In this document: positions 37,993 through 47,647 of the stretch, in pieces
How the letters are laid out: each line of letters starts with the position of its first letter
Position numbering within the stretch: the first letter of the stretch is position 1
From: Acidithiobacillus sp.
GTDB taxonomy: Bacteria > Pseudomonadota > Gammaproteobacteria > Acidithiobacillales > Acidithiobacillaceae
Length of the DNA stretch: 64,000 bases
Direction of reading: 5' to 3'
Assembly (NCBI GenBank): GCA_028065135.1
Contig: JAPTWR010000086.1
Location: 1 to 64,000 of the forward strand
Made by a program: the position numbers and the translations under genes
Notes under the pieces: generated by a model
What the model was told of the DNA's origin: nothing
The model's database searches: none
What the model saw: only the letters and a program-made list of their open reading frames with translations

Positions 37993-39042
37993 GTGGTGTT
38001 TGCGGACATGCATATTCATTATCAAATAGATAAACCCGTGCATTTGGATGTTCAGATGGAAGTGCGGGCTTTTACCGTTTTGCTCGGCCTTTCCGGGGAA
38101 GGGAAAAGCATCCTTCTGAAGGCCATTGCCGGGCTGATTCCCGCACGGGGCAGCCCCTTTGGTGGTTTGGCCGCGGAGCAGCGGCCTATCGGTTATCTGC
38201 CCCAGGGTTACGCGTTGTTTCCGCATCTGCGGGCTTGGGAGAATGTCGCTTATCCTCTGCGTGGTTCGGATCGGCGCCGGCAAGCCATGGATTTGCTGGC
38301 ACGGGTGGGGCTTGGCGAAATGGCGGAACGCTATCCGGACGCGCTCTCCGGTGGGCAACGTCAGCGGGTGGCGCTGGCCCGCGCACTGGCTCGGCGACCG
38401 GAGTTGCTCCTGCTGGATGAACCTACCTCCGCGCTGGACATGGCCACCCGTGACGAGATTCTTGACGCGTTGATTAGCGAGGTGCATGACTTCGGTGTGC
38501 CCGTGCTGGCGGTCACCCACGACCCGCACCTGGCGATGCTCGCCGATCACATGGCCGTCTTGCTGAATGGCCGCATCGCCCAGGAGGGCAGTCCGCAGAC
38601 GATGTTTGCCCGGCCAGTAAGCGCCGGCGTGGCGCGTTTGCTGGGTTTCCGCAATTGCTTCGCGGGAACCGTGGAACAGGTGGATAGTTTGGGCATGACC
38701 GTGATCGTCGCGGGTTGGCCGTTGCGCGCCGGGCCGCGGGAGGATCTGCGTCCTGGCATGGCGGTGACGGTGGTGATTCGCTCCGAGGATTTTGTTCTGT
38801 GTGACGCCGTGGATGCTTCCGCCGAGAATGTATTATGCCTGAAGTTGACCCGTCTGCGCGAGGAAGGGCTCGCATGGCGTGTCCGCCTGGAAGGGGGCCT
38901 TTCGGTGGATATGTTGTTGGCGCGGCGGCTGTGCACGGGTCGAAGGCCGACGATTGGGGAGACGTGGTGTGTGCACGTGGCCGCGGAGCATGTGCAGGTC
39001 CTGATGGAAGAAGGAGGAAGCTCCCGCGCGGCGGGTGATTGA
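37993..39042 (+). CDS. ABC transporter ATP-binding protein with TOBE domain (ModC-like)
   Basis: 349 residues from GTG 37993. Walker A reads G-L-S-G-E-G-K-S, Q-loop Y-L-P-Q-G-Y, signature L-S-G-G-Q, Walker B L-L-L-L-D-E-P-T and H-loop V-T-H-D. The last 130 residues form a TOBE-like oxyanion-sensing domain. It pairs with the permease just upstream. The Glu in the Walker A loop is unusual but the essential G-K-S is intact. Confidence 0.88.
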   Translation: MVFADMHIHYQIDKPVHLDVQMEVRAFTVLLGLSGEGKSILLKAIAGLIPARGSPFGGLAAEQRPIGYLPQGYALFPHLRAWENVAYPLRGSDRRRQAMDLLARVGLGEMAERYPDALSGGQRQRVALARALARRPELLLLDEPTSALDMATRDEILDALISEVHDFGVPVLAVTHDPHLAMLADHMAVLLNGRIAQEGSPQTMFARPVSAGVARLLGFRNCFAGTVEQVDSLGMTVIVAGWPLRAGPREDLRPGMAVTVVIRSEDFVLCDAVDASAENVLCLKLTRLREEGLAWRVRLEGGLSVDMLLARRLCTGRRPTIGETWCVHVAAEHVQVLMEEGGSSRAAGD

Positions 39043-39052
39043 AGAGCGAGCG

Positions 39053-39081
39053 TTGACAGGAGGAGCCGCTAGTCCCAGAAT
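39053..39081 (+). promoter_or_regulatory. sigma-70 promoter of rpsT
   Basis: TTGACA at 39053-39058 and CAGAAT at 39076-39081 are separated by the optimal 17 bases. The predicted start is near 39088, giving a leader of about 50 bases before the TTG start codon. Confidence 0.75.
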
Positions 39082-39137
39082 AGCCCACTTTGATTTTCCT
39101 GCAGAGTGCGGGATGGCAGATACCGGAGAGTAAAACG

Positions 39138-39413
39138 TTGGCCAATACAGCTCAGGCGCGCAAGCGCGTATTACAGAATGAAAAGCGGCGCTTGCACAAT
39201 ACCAGCCTGCGCTCGCGTCTGCGGACCTATATCAAGGGGGTGCTGAAGGCGGTGCATCTCGGCGACCAGGAACAGGCGCGCGCGGCGCTGCGTGCCGCGG
39301 AGTCGGTCATTGACAAGACGGTCACCAAGGGAGTGGCGCACCGCAACATGGCGGCGCGCACCAAGAGCCGGTTGTCCGCCCGCGTCAAGGCGATGGGCAA
39401 CACCGCGCCGTAA
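39138..39413 (+). CDS. rpsT: 30S ribosomal protein S20
   Basis: Primary 16S rRNA-binding protein of 91 residues, highly basic and helical. The first residues (A-N-T-A-Q-A-R-K-R) and the C-terminal A-R-T-K-S-R-L are diagnostic. The start codon is TTG, preceded by GGAGAG about 7 bases upstream. E. coli rpsT also starts with UUG, which is linked to its autoregulation. A strong terminator follows at 39450. Confidence 0.97.
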   Translation: MANTAQARKRVLQNEKRRLHNTSLRSRLRTYIKGVLKAVHLGDQEQARAALRAAESVIDKTVTKGVAHRNMAARTKSRLSARVKAMGNTAP

Positions 39414-39449
39414 CGGCGGCCAGGCCCCCGCGCTTGGGGGGAGAAGGCG

Positions 39450-39483
39450 AAAGAGGCGGCCCGGTGGTACGGACCGCCTCTTT
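39450..39483 (+). terminator. terminator of rpsT
   Basis: Perfect 10-bp inverted repeat AAAGAGGCGG / CCGCCTCTTT (39450-39459 and 39474-39483) with a 14-base loop, starting 36 bases after the rpsT stop. The arms supply A and T tails for both strands, so it may also stop leftward transcripts from the island. Confidence 0.85.
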
Positions 39484-39507
39484 GGTGTGGTGTGGCCGGC
39501 AGGGCGC

Positions 39508-39616
39508 GCTTACTTGGAGGTGGAAGTCCTCTACTCGCCCGGCAAGGGGAAGAGTCAGCCGAACGGTAAGGGTGTTCTGGGCGACTGGAAATCTGGAGGA
39601 AGTCGAAGGCAACTCA
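39508..39616 (+). mobile_element. possible 5' remnant of a group II intron
   Basis: The plus strand between the rpsT terminator and the Res stop carries phrases I associate with the leader of bacterial group II introns: GGAGGTGGAAGTCCTCTAC, then GGTAAGGGTG, then GGAGGAAGTCGAAGGCAACTC. No reverse transcriptase frame remains. The assignment rests on recall of motif order only. Confidence 0.35.
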
Positions 39617-39617
39617 A

Positions 39618-42356
39618 TTACGCCTTGACCTCAAAGCGCAGGTAATCCGCGAGCCGTTTCGACTCGTTGATTTCGTCATGGGGTATCAGCAGGTACTTCC
39701 ACGGTTTTGTGCCGACTTCACGTGCGTGATCTGATGCGTACCCGCACCAACGGGCAGCAACGGCCGCTTTCGCCTGAACCTCTTGCGTGTTCATGTCGCC
39801 ACGAGCTTTTGTCTCGACCATGAAAATCGCTGATTCCGTCTCGGCCACGAAGTCGGGGATGTATTCCGGCTGCTCGGTGCCGAGCTTGTAATAGATCTGA
39901 AATTGCCCCTTCGCGGGCTTGAGCCACTTCGTCGCGTCGCGCTCCAGGATGATGGCGAAGCGCCGTTCGGTGTCCGAGTCGAACTTCTGCAGCGGGTAGA
40001 GGCAACGCGCGAAGCCACCGAACAGCATTTGCTTGATGCGACTGGGATCAAGCACGGTCTCTCGGAAGTGGTGGGCCGTCTGGCCTGCCGTGGCGGTGTA
40101 GTTGCACGGCTTGAGTTCGGTGAAGCCGCGACTGACCTGCACCTCGTACTCGGTCGCTTCTTCCCAGAAGTGAGCCATCATCTGCGCGTGGATTTCCCGT
40201 GCGATCAGGCGGCGGTCACGATCGAGGACGCTGATGGCATCCATCTCGGACAGATAACCGCGCAGGTGCTGCACCATCTGGCCTGCGAGGTCGTAGAGGA
40301 GATCGGCGTGGGTGAAGTAGTCAATGTCGTCGAAGTCCACCAGCGCGTGGACGATGTAGTCCTCCGGGTGCTGCTCCTTGAGCCCGACCTCGGCAGCCAG
40401 GGTGAACTGTTCGTTGGTGCGCAGCATCTGCCCGACGATCTCGCGCTGGCCCGGCTGGAGATGGAGCTGGCTCACATCCAGCTTGAAGGCGTGGAAGCCC
40501 GTCGTGACCTCGCCAGTCGGCACCACCGCGATGCGCGGGATGTCGATGGTCTGCTGCACCACGATCTCGGTGGTCTTCGCCACCACGGCGGACAAGTCAA
40601 GTGAGGGAACTGATTCATCCACGCCCGCCAGCAATTCGCCTTGCAGCGGCTTCAACCGCTCCGCCACCTCCGCGAGGATTACCGATTGCACTTCTGGTTT
40701 CAGCAGCGCGCTGCTGGTGGGCACTAGATCGCGCCTGACCTCGTACTTGCCGATGACGTCCATAACCATGCGCGCGGCCTGCTTCTCCGCCTCCGTGGTG
40801 AACACCGGTTTGGGCGCGGGGACTTCCGGTCCACTGTCAGTGGCTGAAGCCCCTGTGACCACGACCGGCGCTTCCGTCAAGCCTAGACGCGCCGATGCAC
40901 CCGACTCGACCTGCACGCTGACCTTCTTATCGTCGGTGCTCGGCGCATCGAGGATGACCTGCTTCAGGCGAATCGGCGAGTCGCCGCGGTTGGCCTCGTC
41001 GATGATCTCCTGGAATTTGTCGTGCGCGACGATGTTCAAGCGATCCACCATTGCTACGCCCGTGCGCTTGCCGTAAGGCAGGCGCAGGCCGCGCCCGATG
41101 GACTGCTCGATCAGCGTGCGGGCATTGGCCGCACGCAGCGGAACGATGGTGTAGAGGTTGGTCACGTCCCAGCCCTCCTTGAGCATGTTGACGTGAATCA
41201 CGATCTCGGTCGGTTCGTCCACGCTCTCCACGGCCAGCAGGCGCGTGATCATCTCCTCTTCTTCGGCGCCGGTACGGCTGGAATCGACCTGAATCACCTT
41301 GCCCTGGTAGCGCCCCTCGTAGAAGGCTTCCGACTCCAGAAGCGCCAAGAGTTGCGCCGCGTGCGTGGTATCGCGGGCGATGACGAGCATGAAGGGCTTG
41401 ACCGGCTTGACGCCGTTCTCGCGGGCGTAGGTGAGCAACTCGACCTTGGTGGTCTCGTGCAGGCGGACGCCGTCCTCCAGCTTGGTCTTTTCGATCTCCT
41501 CCGGCGTGTGGGCCTTGGCGTCGAAATTGCGCTGGGTGACCACGGCGGGCTCCTTGACGAAGCCATCCTCCATCGCCCGCGCCAGCGGATAGTCGATCAC
41601 CACGTTCCTGAACGGCACCGGCCCTCGGCTGGACTCGACGAAGGGCGTCGCCGTCACTTCCAGACCGAATAGCGGCTTGAGCTCGTTGATGGCGCGCACC
41701 CCGGCGCTGGCCCGGTAACGGTGCGATTCGTCCATCAGCAGCACCAGGTCAGGCAGATTCGCGAGATGGTTGAAATAGCTATCGCCCAGCACTTCCTTCA
41801 TGCGCTTGATGCGCGGCTCCTTGCCGCCGCGCACCTCGGAGTTGATCTTGGAGATGTTGAAGATGTTGATGCGTACCAGCTCATCGACATAGCCTTGCAG
41901 TTGCTCGCCAACTGCGCTTCCCGTCTGGTCATAGTTGTCGCCGGTGATGATCAGCGGCGCTTGCTGCGCGAATTCGGCAATGCCTTTGAACACGTACTTC
42001 GGCGTGTTGCGCGTGAAGTCCGTGATGAGCTTGTTGTAGATCGTCAAGTTGGGGGCGAGCACGAAGAAGTTGTTGATGCCATGTGCCAGATGCAGATAGG
42101 CGATGAAGGCTCCCATCAGGCGCGTCTTGCCCACGCCGGTAGCCAGGGCAAAGCACAGCGACGGAAATTCGCGCTCGAAGTCCGCAAGCGTCGGAAACTC
42201 GGCCTTCAGCGTGGCGAGGATTGCAGCGATGTCACGCTCGTGGCCCAGGAGTTCGGGCGCGGCATCGATCGCGCGCGCGAGCTTGCTGAGGGATTCGGCC
42301 TGCGGCGGACGCAGCGACAGGCGGCCCGTGATGTGGTTCTGTACGCGGGCGCTCAT
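39618..42356 (-). CDS. type III restriction enzyme, Res subunit
   Basis: Helicase-nuclease of 912 residues, the normal Res size. Walker A A-T-G-V-G-K-T is at 72-78, motif II is M-D-E-S-H (209-212), and later I-G-R-G-L-R-L-P marks motif VI. A C-terminal PD-(D/E)XK nuclease reads I-P-D-F-V then M-V-E-T-K. With Mod it cleaves unmodified DNA after ATP-driven communication between sites. It is last in the island operon and overlaps the DUF1016 gene by four bases; the Mod gene is one gene further upstream instead of adjacent. Confidence 0.94.
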   Translation of the reverse strand: MSARVQNHITGRLSLRPPQAESLSKLARAIDAAPELLGHERDIAAILATLKAEFPTLADFEREFPSLCFALATGVGKTRLMGAFIAYLHLAHGINNFFVLAPNLTIYNKLITDFTRNTPKYVFKGIAEFAQQAPLIITGDNYDQTGSAVGEQLQGYVDELVRINIFNISKINSEVRGGKEPRIKRMKEVLGDSYFNHLANLPDLVLLMDESHRYRASAGVRAINELKPLFGLEVTATPFVESSRGPVPFRNVVIDYPLARAMEDGFVKEPAVVTQRNFDAKAHTPEEIEKTKLEDGVRLHETTKVELLTYARENGVKPVKPFMLVIARDTTHAAQLLALLESEAFYEGRYQGKVIQVDSSRTGAEEEEMITRLLAVESVDEPTEIVIHVNMLKEGWDVTNLYTIVPLRAANARTLIEQSIGRGLRLPYGKRTGVAMVDRLNIVAHDKFQEIIDEANRGDSPIRLKQVILDAPSTDDKKVSVQVESGASARLGLTEAPVVVTGASATDSGPEVPAPKPVFTTEAEKQAARMVMDVIGKYEVRRDLVPTSSALLKPEVQSVILAEVAERLKPLQGELLAGVDESVPSLDLSAVVAKTTEIVVQQTIDIPRIAVVPTGEVTTGFHAFKLDVSQLHLQPGQREIVGQMLRTNEQFTLAAEVGLKEQHPEDYIVHALVDFDDIDYFTHADLLYDLAGQMVQHLRGYLSEMDAISVLDRDRRLIAREIHAQMMAHFWEEATEYEVQVSRGFTELKPCNYTATAGQTAHHFRETVLDPSRIKQMLFGGFARCLYPLQKFDSDTERRFAIILERDATKWLKPAKGQFQIYYKLGTEQPEYIPDFVAETESAIFMVETKARGDMNTQEVQAKAAVAARWCGYASDHAREVGTKPWKYLLIPHDEINESKRLADYLRFEVKA

Positions 42357-43453
42357 TCTTTTTCTCCTTTTTCTTCCCCGCCAACGTGTAAGTCGCGCTT
42401 ACCGGTTGCCGCTTCAAACTCCCCGTCGTCAATCGCCCCCAGTTCGCTTTCCAGTTCCTCCACCGTCGGCAGGCTGGTGCCCAGCGCTTCCGGCAGGGCA
42501 CGCACCAGTTGGTATTCGGCCACGCCTATGGGCTTGTCAATGCCCGAGAGCGCGTATTCGGCCACCGTCCGTTTCTTGGTCTTGCACAACAACAAGCCGA
42601 TGGTGGGCTTGTCGTCGGGGGCCTTGATTTGCTTGTCCACTGCGGTCAGGTAGAAATTCAGCTGTCCCGCGTGTTCCGGCTTGAAGGCTGTGGCCTTCAG
42701 TTCCACGACCACGTGGCACTTGAGCCGCGTGTGATAGAAGAGCAGGTCAACGAAGAACTCGTCACCTTCGACCTCCAGCCGGAACTGACGGCCCATGAAG
42801 GCAAAACCACTGCCCAGCTCCAGCAGAAAGCGGGTGATATGCCGCACCAGCGCATTTTCGATGTCGCGCTCATGCGCTTCATCGCCCAAGCCCAGAAAGT
42901 CGAACAGATACGGGTCTTTCAGGGTTTCATGCGCCAGTCCCGAATGCGGTGGGGGCAAACGAGCGTCGAAGTTGGTCACCGCCTGCCCCTGGCGTTCATG
43001 CAACCGGTTGCGGATTTGGAGCTCCAATGTGCTGCGCGACCAGCCTTCGGCGCGGGCTCGCTCGGCATAGCGCAGGCGCAGATCGGGGTCTTTGAGCCGC
43101 GTGATGAGCAGTACATTGTGTCCCCACGGTAATTGTCCAACGGACTGTTGGACAATTGCGGCCTCCGGCCAGACTTCGGCAAAGGCCCGCATATAGAGCA
43201 GATTGGCGCGGGAAAATCCCTTTATTTCCGGGAAGGCTTCGCGCAAATCGCGCGCCAGTCGCTCGATCACCTTGCTGCCCCAGCCTTGCGCCGCCTGCCG
43301 TTCCAGTATGTCGCGGCCGATCTGCCAGTAAAGCCGGATCAACTCCGCATTGGCCGCCAATACTGCACATTGTCGGGCGGCAGTGACCCGCCCTTTGATC
43401 TCAGCCAGCCAATCCGCGTAATCCGCCGGGATTGCACTGATTTTCTTATTCAT
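42353..43453 (-). CDS. DUF1016 / YhcG-family PD-(D/E)XK nuclease, copy 1
   Basis: 366 residues from ATG 43453 (GGGAGGG seven bases upstream); longer frames reach into the mod tail and are not native. The family has an N-terminal helical DNA-binding region (Y-W-Q-I-G-R-D-I) and a C-terminal nuclease core, here F-V-D-L-L-F-Y and V-V-E-L-K as the Asp and Glu-x-Lys pieces. The product lies between Mod (two-base gap after its stop) and Res (four-base overlap). The family often travels with restriction systems; its precise activity is unsettled. Confidence 0.9.
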   Translation of the reverse strand: MNKKISAIPADYADWLAEIKGRVTAARQCAVLAANAELIRLYWQIGRDILERQAAQGWGSKVIERLARDLREAFPEIKGFSRANLLYMRAFAEVWPEAAIVQQSVGQLPWGHNVLLITRLKDPDLRLRYAERARAEGWSRSTLELQIRNRLHERQGQAVTNFDARLPPPHSGLAHETLKDPYLFDFLGLGDEAHERDIENALVRHITRFLLELGSGFAFMGRQFRLEVEGDEFFVDLLFYHTRLKCHVVVELKATAFKPEHAGQLNFYLTAVDKQIKAPDDKPTIGLLLCKTKKRTVAEYALSGIDKPIGVAEYQLVRALPEALGTSLPTVEELESELGAIDDGEFEAATGKRDLHVGGEEKGEKE

Positions 43454-43455
43454 GG

Positions 43456-45138
43456 CTAGCCCTCCCCATCGCCAAACAGATCGGGCGTGCGCGCTGCCTG
43501 ACTCCCTCTCCCTCTGGAAGAGGGCTGGGGTGAGGGCGCTTTGGGCTCCGGCTCCGCCATCGGCAGATTGGCCACGTTCAGGCTGTAGTCGTCGTGCCCC
43601 CACTCGCAGCGGGCCAGCACCATCTTCGGGATTTTTTTCAGCGTCAGGTTCGGCCAGCGCTCCGCCGCCCTGATCGCCGAAACTCCGTGGAAAGCGGCGC
43701 AGCACACCAGCAGGCTCAGCGAAGGGCCGACTTCATCGGACAGGGCTTGCAGTTGCTCGGCGGATAGGTTCTGCGTGGTGACGTAGATGAAATCGCGCTC
43801 GCTGGAGTGGCCGTGCTGCCACCAGTGCGCTTCTGACGGCGCGTAGTTGAAGCCTTCCAGCTTGGCCAGCGCCTCGGCCAGTTGCGCAGCGTTGTATTCG
43901 GGATTGATGACCGGGTTGCCCCAGCGGTCGTTGACGATCAGGCTGGGGGCAAGGCGGTAATAGCGGAAGCCGCCGCCGCCCTGCCAGCCAACGGTTTCTG
44001 TAATGCCGCCCTGGTCCTCGGCGTCGATCACCTTCTTCATGCGCGGGATGATGTGCGTGTGGCAGTGCTCGCCCAGCTCCACCATGATCCAGCGGCGACC
44101 CATTTTGTGGGCGACCGCGCCGGTGGTGCCGGAGCCGGCGAAGGAGTCGAGGACGAGGTCGCCGGGATTGGTGGCAATGTGAATTACCCCTCGCAGCAGT
44201 TCTTCGGGTTTCGGCGTTCCAAAAGGCTCTTGGTCGGGGAACAGCGCCAATACTTCCTTCTTCGCAGTCTCGTTATCTCCAAATGACGACGCATCCCACC
44301 ATGTCATCGGGACCAAGCCACTTTGCTCTCCCAGAAACTGCTTGATGCGAGGGCGGCCCGAGCCATTGTTCGGAAAGTACACCCGGTCTTCGGCGAGCAG
44401 GCCCTTAAACACAGGCTCAGTGGCTGCCCAGCATCGTCCCCTGGGTGGCGTTAGGATGTCACCTGAAGGAGCGACGATGTCGTACATCTGATTCGGCCGA
44501 AACCCCTGCGCGCTGAATGGAATAGAACGCCAAGGACCACGCCGATCACCATCTGGGTTCGAGAATCCTTCTTCGTTCGATGGAAGCGTGTTCCTGGCAT
44601 CCTTCCACTTCAACGCGCCCGATTTTGCGTATAGGAGAAGGTGGTCATGAGCCGACCCGATGGCTGCCCGGTTTTCCCGTGACGTACGTTTCTGCCAAAC
44701 AATGTTGGCCACGAAATTCGCCCGCCCAAATACCTCATCGCACAACACCTTGAGGTAATGGCACTCGTTGTCATCAATCGTGATCCACAGCGACCCATCC
44801 TCCGATAGCAAGCGCCGAATGATCTCCAGCCTGTCGCGCATCAAACCAAGCCAGATCGAGTGCTCCAGCCCGTCGTCGTAGTGCGTGAAAGCGCTGCCGG
44901 TGTTGTACGGCGGGTCGATGAACACGCACTTCACCCGGCCAGCGAACTCCGCTTCCAGCGCCTTCAGCGCCAGCAGGTTGTCACCGAAGATCAGCCGGTT
45001 ATCGAAGATGTCGTTGTCCGTCACGCGATGCTTGGCGTGATACGACTTCTCCGGATCTTCGAGCAGGATGCGCGGCTCCAGCTTGGGCCGCTTCTCCTTT
45101 CCGATCCATGTCAGTTCTAGTTTTTGCTTGCTGCTCAT
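43456..45138 (-). CDS. type III DNA methyltransferase, Mod subunit
   Basis: Adenine-N6 methyltransferase of 560 residues, beta-class order: catalytic D-P-P-Y at 75-78 comes before the S-adenosylmethionine motif F-A-G-S-G-T-T-G at 333-340. The target-recognition part lies between them. It sets site specificity for Res. The last about 32 residues (P-S-P-Q-P-S-S-R-G-R-G-S) are encoded by a widespread GC-rich repeat and look like an add-on tail. It lies seven bases after the ATPase gene. Confidence 0.94.
   Translation of the reverse strand: MSSKQKLELTWIGKEKRPKLEPRILLEDPEKSYHAKHRVTDNDIFDNRLIFGDNLLALKALEAEFAGRVKCVFIDPPYNTGSAFTHYDDGLEHSIWLGLMRDRLEIIRRLLSEDGSLWITIDDNECHYLKVLCDEVFGRANFVANIVWQKRTSRENRAAIGSAHDHLLLYAKSGALKWKDARNTLPSNEEGFSNPDGDRRGPWRSIPFSAQGFRPNQMYDIVAPSGDILTPPRGRCWAATEPVFKGLLAEDRVYFPNNGSGRPRIKQFLGEQSGLVPMTWWDASSFGDNETAKKEVLALFPDQEPFGTPKPEELLRGVIHIATNPGDLVLDSFAGSGTTGAVAHKMGRRWIMVELGEHCHTHIIPRMKKVIDAEDQGGITETVGWQGGGGFRYYRLAPSLIVNDRWGNPVINPEYNAAQLAEALAKLEGFNYAPSEAHWWQHGHSSERDFIYVTTQNLSAEQLQALSDEVGPSLSLLVCCAAFHGVSAIRAAERWPNLTLKKIPKMVLARCEWGHDDYSLNVANLPMAEPEPKAPSPQPSSRGRGSQAARTPDLFGDGEG
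43500..43535. repeat. GC-rich palindromic repeat inside the mod 3' end
   Basis: Sequence around CCCTCTGGAAGAGGG forms a 6-bp stem with a three-base loop inside an outer CCCTC / GAGGG pair. Similar elements are scattered in many proteobacterial genomes and are often read through as P-S-P-Q-P-S peptides. Only one copy is seen in this window. Confidence 0.55.
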
Positions 45139-45145
45139 TGATCTT

Positions 45146-47467
45146 TCAACTCGGCTTCTTCAGTGGATGCAGGCGGCGCGTATCCCCGCCATTCCTCCAA
45201 TAACTACCCGTATCTTTTGTCGGCCAGCCGTGGTCGGGACATATCAGTGCGTCGGATAGCTGCTCGACCAGCCGGGCAAACCTGATTCCATCGTCAGGGT
45301 AAAGATCGAAGGCTAGCGCATTGAAGTGCGCTCCCAACACGTTCCTTGCCTGCGCAATGGCCTTGATGTCTTCGAGAATTTGCTTTATCTGAACAGTGGT
45401 GACTTTCTGCACGCCTGCCACATCCACGCCAATTAACTCTGCACTCAGCGCTGTCAGCAGCGGCCCATGCACGGCGCTCAACAACTCATTAAGCACATAA
45501 GCATTGCCTGGCTTCCTCGGAACGGCGCATCCGTATTTCAGCGTCAGGAAATCGAGGACGGCCTCCAGAATGACGCCAGCTTTTCCGATAATGGCTTGAA
45601 CATCCGCGTCAGGTGCAGCGAGCAGTGCCTTCAGTCGAGCGATTTCCGGCACGGAACCCGTCAGCACGATGCCGTCGCCGAGCGACCAATGCTTCAATTC
45701 GACGAACTGACAGACCTTATCCGGCTTAAGGATTCCCCAGCGGAATTTTTCCCTCCAGGGCCGGTAGTGCGTGGTGACAATGGCATGCTGGAACTTCTGG
45801 CTGACTTCATAGATCAAGCCGATAACCCGCTCGACGTGCGGCTCGTCCACGCTGCCCAGCACGTCATCCAGCACCAGAATTTTCTTTTCCGGCGTTTCGC
45901 GCTCCGTCAGCGCCAGGAACACGCACAAACCCAGCGTATCCAAATGCGAATCACTGAAATACGCTTGCGGCGGCGCATCCGGCTTGCCGCCAAACTCGGT
46001 GGCGATTTCCAGCGAGCCGCGCTTGGCTGCGTCTAGCGCCATGACAATCTTGTTCAATCCTTCGCCCGGATGGATGGCCTCGTAGAGTTCGCCAACACGG
46101 GTGGAAATTGTGCCGAGAATCCCATCCGTATATTTTTTCCGTTCACTCTCCACGACTTGCAGGATTTCACGCAATCGCGGGAGAACGTTAGCCAAGTCGT
46201 TGGCAGCCGCATCACTCTCCTCATATTCCTTCAATGAACGGCGTAGTGTTGCTACGAAGTTCTTGCGATCCACGCAGGCGTCCGACGCCTGCTTCCAGCC
46301 CTCGCGCTTGCCCTTGTTGTCGTCAATCCACTCCGCCCACCTCTCCGGCTCAGCAGAAACAGGAAACGCGGGCAACTCCAAGCCTGAAATATCCTTGGAA
46401 GCATCGCAGTAAGATTTCAGTGCCGTAAAATCATCTGCGCCACTTTTCACGAAGTCATCAAGGCGTTGCTGCTCGCGCCTTATCGCATTCTCGTGGCTTT
46501 TCGCAGTCTTCTTGGCTGCATCCAGCTTGGCATGGAGTCCCTGCGATTGGATGCGGCGATTGACCTCGGCCACCAAGCCTTCAGCCTTTTCGCTACTTTC
46601 GCAAAGGGGACAAACAGCAGGGTGCGGATGCTTGGTGAAATGCTGCTGCGCAGCCTTCAGTATATCTAGGACTTCCAGATACTCGCCGGCCGCCTCATTG
46701 GTTATCGCATCCAATGACGCCTGCGCTTTCGCTGAATTCTCTCTTGCCACTTTCAGTTGTGCGTTAAGTTCAATCAGCTTACTTGGGTGCGAGATGACTT
46801 TATCCCAACGCAAAATCAACTCGTCGATGGCAGCTTTCCGCTTGTCGAGTTCCTGCTGATCCTTCTGTATCTCGGTCTGCGCCCAAATAAATGCGCTTGG
46901 CGCCGGGCTGCCCGCTTCGTTCCAGAAATGCTCGATGTTCGTTTTGTTTGCGCCCAAGCGTGTCGTCGCAGTCTCAAAATCCTTGTTCTTGTCGCCGATT
47001 AGCTTGCGCAAGGCCGCTTCGGAGTTTTCCACACCGGAAACATCGACGAACCTGCTGATCTCCTTGTAGCGATCAGCAGGTTGAGCCACAATCAAGTTCA
47101 AGATTTGGCTGCGCCGCAAAACAGCAGCTTGTGGCCTCAGCTGTTCGTTATCCACCGGTGCATTTCTCTTTCCCAAGGACAGAGTGCATGTACCTGCCGA
47201 TGTTGCAAGCACAACCTTCACATCGCCGTGAGCTTTTCCTACTGAAGGCCAGTACGGCCGGGTCTCGCCACCTACACCGCGCTTTTCCAAAGAGCCGACA
47301 TTGCCGTTGCCGAGCAAGTCGAAAGCATCCGCAATCGTGGACTTCCCGGTTCCATTTTCACCATAGACAATGGTGAGCTTCTTGCCTTTCTCGAAGGTCA
47401 AGGCAAATGGCGTCACCGCGCCGCGCAAATTCTCAATCCGCAAACTGGACAACGAAGGAGCATTCAT
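45146..47467 (-). CDS. Rad50/RloC-like ATPase with zinc-hook motif and HEPN-like C-terminus
   Basis: 773 residues. Walker A G-E-N-G-T-G-K-S-T is at 36-44, a long coiled coil carries C-P-L-C at 286-289 (hook-like, one motif), S-D-S-H-L-D-T-L-G near 505-513 fits the RecF/Rad50 signature region, Walker B I-L-V-L-D-D at about 530-535, and H-loop T-T-H at 565-567. The last 150 residues are a helical domain ending in A-R-N-V-L-G-A-H-F (R708, H714), the R-x4-6-H form seen in HEPN ribonucleases. RloC and PrrC combine an ABC ATPase with a tRNA nuclease; this architecture suggests, but does not prove, a related abortive effector. It overlaps the small upstream ORF by ATGA. Confidence 0.8.
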   Translation of the reverse strand: MNAPSLSSLRIENLRGAVTPFALTFEKGKKLTIVYGENGTGKSTIADAFDLLGNGNVGSLEKRGVGGETRPYWPSVGKAHGDVKVVLATSAGTCTLSLGKRNAPVDNEQLRPQAAVLRRSQILNLIVAQPADRYKEISRFVDVSGVENSEAALRKLIGDKNKDFETATTRLGANKTNIEHFWNEAGSPAPSAFIWAQTEIQKDQQELDKRKAAIDELILRWDKVISHPSKLIELNAQLKVARENSAKAQASLDAITNEAAGEYLEVLDILKAAQQHFTKHPHPAVCPLCESSEKAEGLVAEVNRRIQSQGLHAKLDAAKKTAKSHENAIRREQQRLDDFVKSGADDFTALKSYCDASKDISGLELPAFPVSAEPERWAEWIDDNKGKREGWKQASDACVDRKNFVATLRRSLKEYEESDAAANDLANVLPRLREILQVVESERKKYTDGILGTISTRVGELYEAIHPGEGLNKIVMALDAAKRGSLEIATEFGGKPDAPPQAYFSDSHLDTLGLCVFLALTERETPEKKILVLDDVLGSVDEPHVERVIGLIYEVSQKFQHAIVTTHYRPWREKFRWGILKPDKVCQFVELKHWSLGDGIVLTGSVPEIARLKALLAAPDADVQAIIGKAGVILEAVLDFLTLKYGCAVPRKPGNAYVLNELLSAVHGPLLTALSAELIGVDVAGVQKVTTVQIKQILEDIKAIAQARNVLGAHFNALAFDLYPDDGIRFARLVEQLSDALICPDHGWPTKDTGSYWRNGGDTRRLHPLKKPS

Positions 47468-47640
47468 TGATTGGCCCCCTTCGCAACTGCCTTTTCAGCC
47501 GCGAGAAGCCAGTCTTCCGCCTTCATTGTTCCAACGGCGATTTTGGCCTTTGATTTCGCAATATCCTCCGGCAAAAGTAAACCCTTTCCCTCCAGCAGAG
47601 GAGCTATCACTTCGGCCAATTCTTCGGATGGGGATTTCAT
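47464..47640 (-). CDS. small acidic-helical protein of the defence operon
   Basis: 58 residues from ATG 47640 with GAGGTG just upstream; ATG 47664 is also in frame but weaker. The sequence has a helical look (S-E-E-L-A-E-V-I-A-P-L-L) and ends K-A-E-D-W-L-L-A-A-E-K-A. It overlaps the ATPase start by four bases and the KTSC stop lies just inside its upstream leader, so it is coupled to both. No family is recognised. It may regulate or assemble with the ATPase. Confidence 0.6.
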   Translation of the reverse strand: MKSPSEELAEVIAPLLEGKGLLLPEDIAKSKAKIAVGTMKAEDWLLAAEKAVAKGANQ

Positions 47641-47647
47641 ATTCACC

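Noticed and set aside
43454..43705. N-terminal extension of DUF1016 copy 1
   Set aside because: It is an out-of-frame reading of the mod 3' end and its repeat; ATG 43453 has GGGAGGG upstream.
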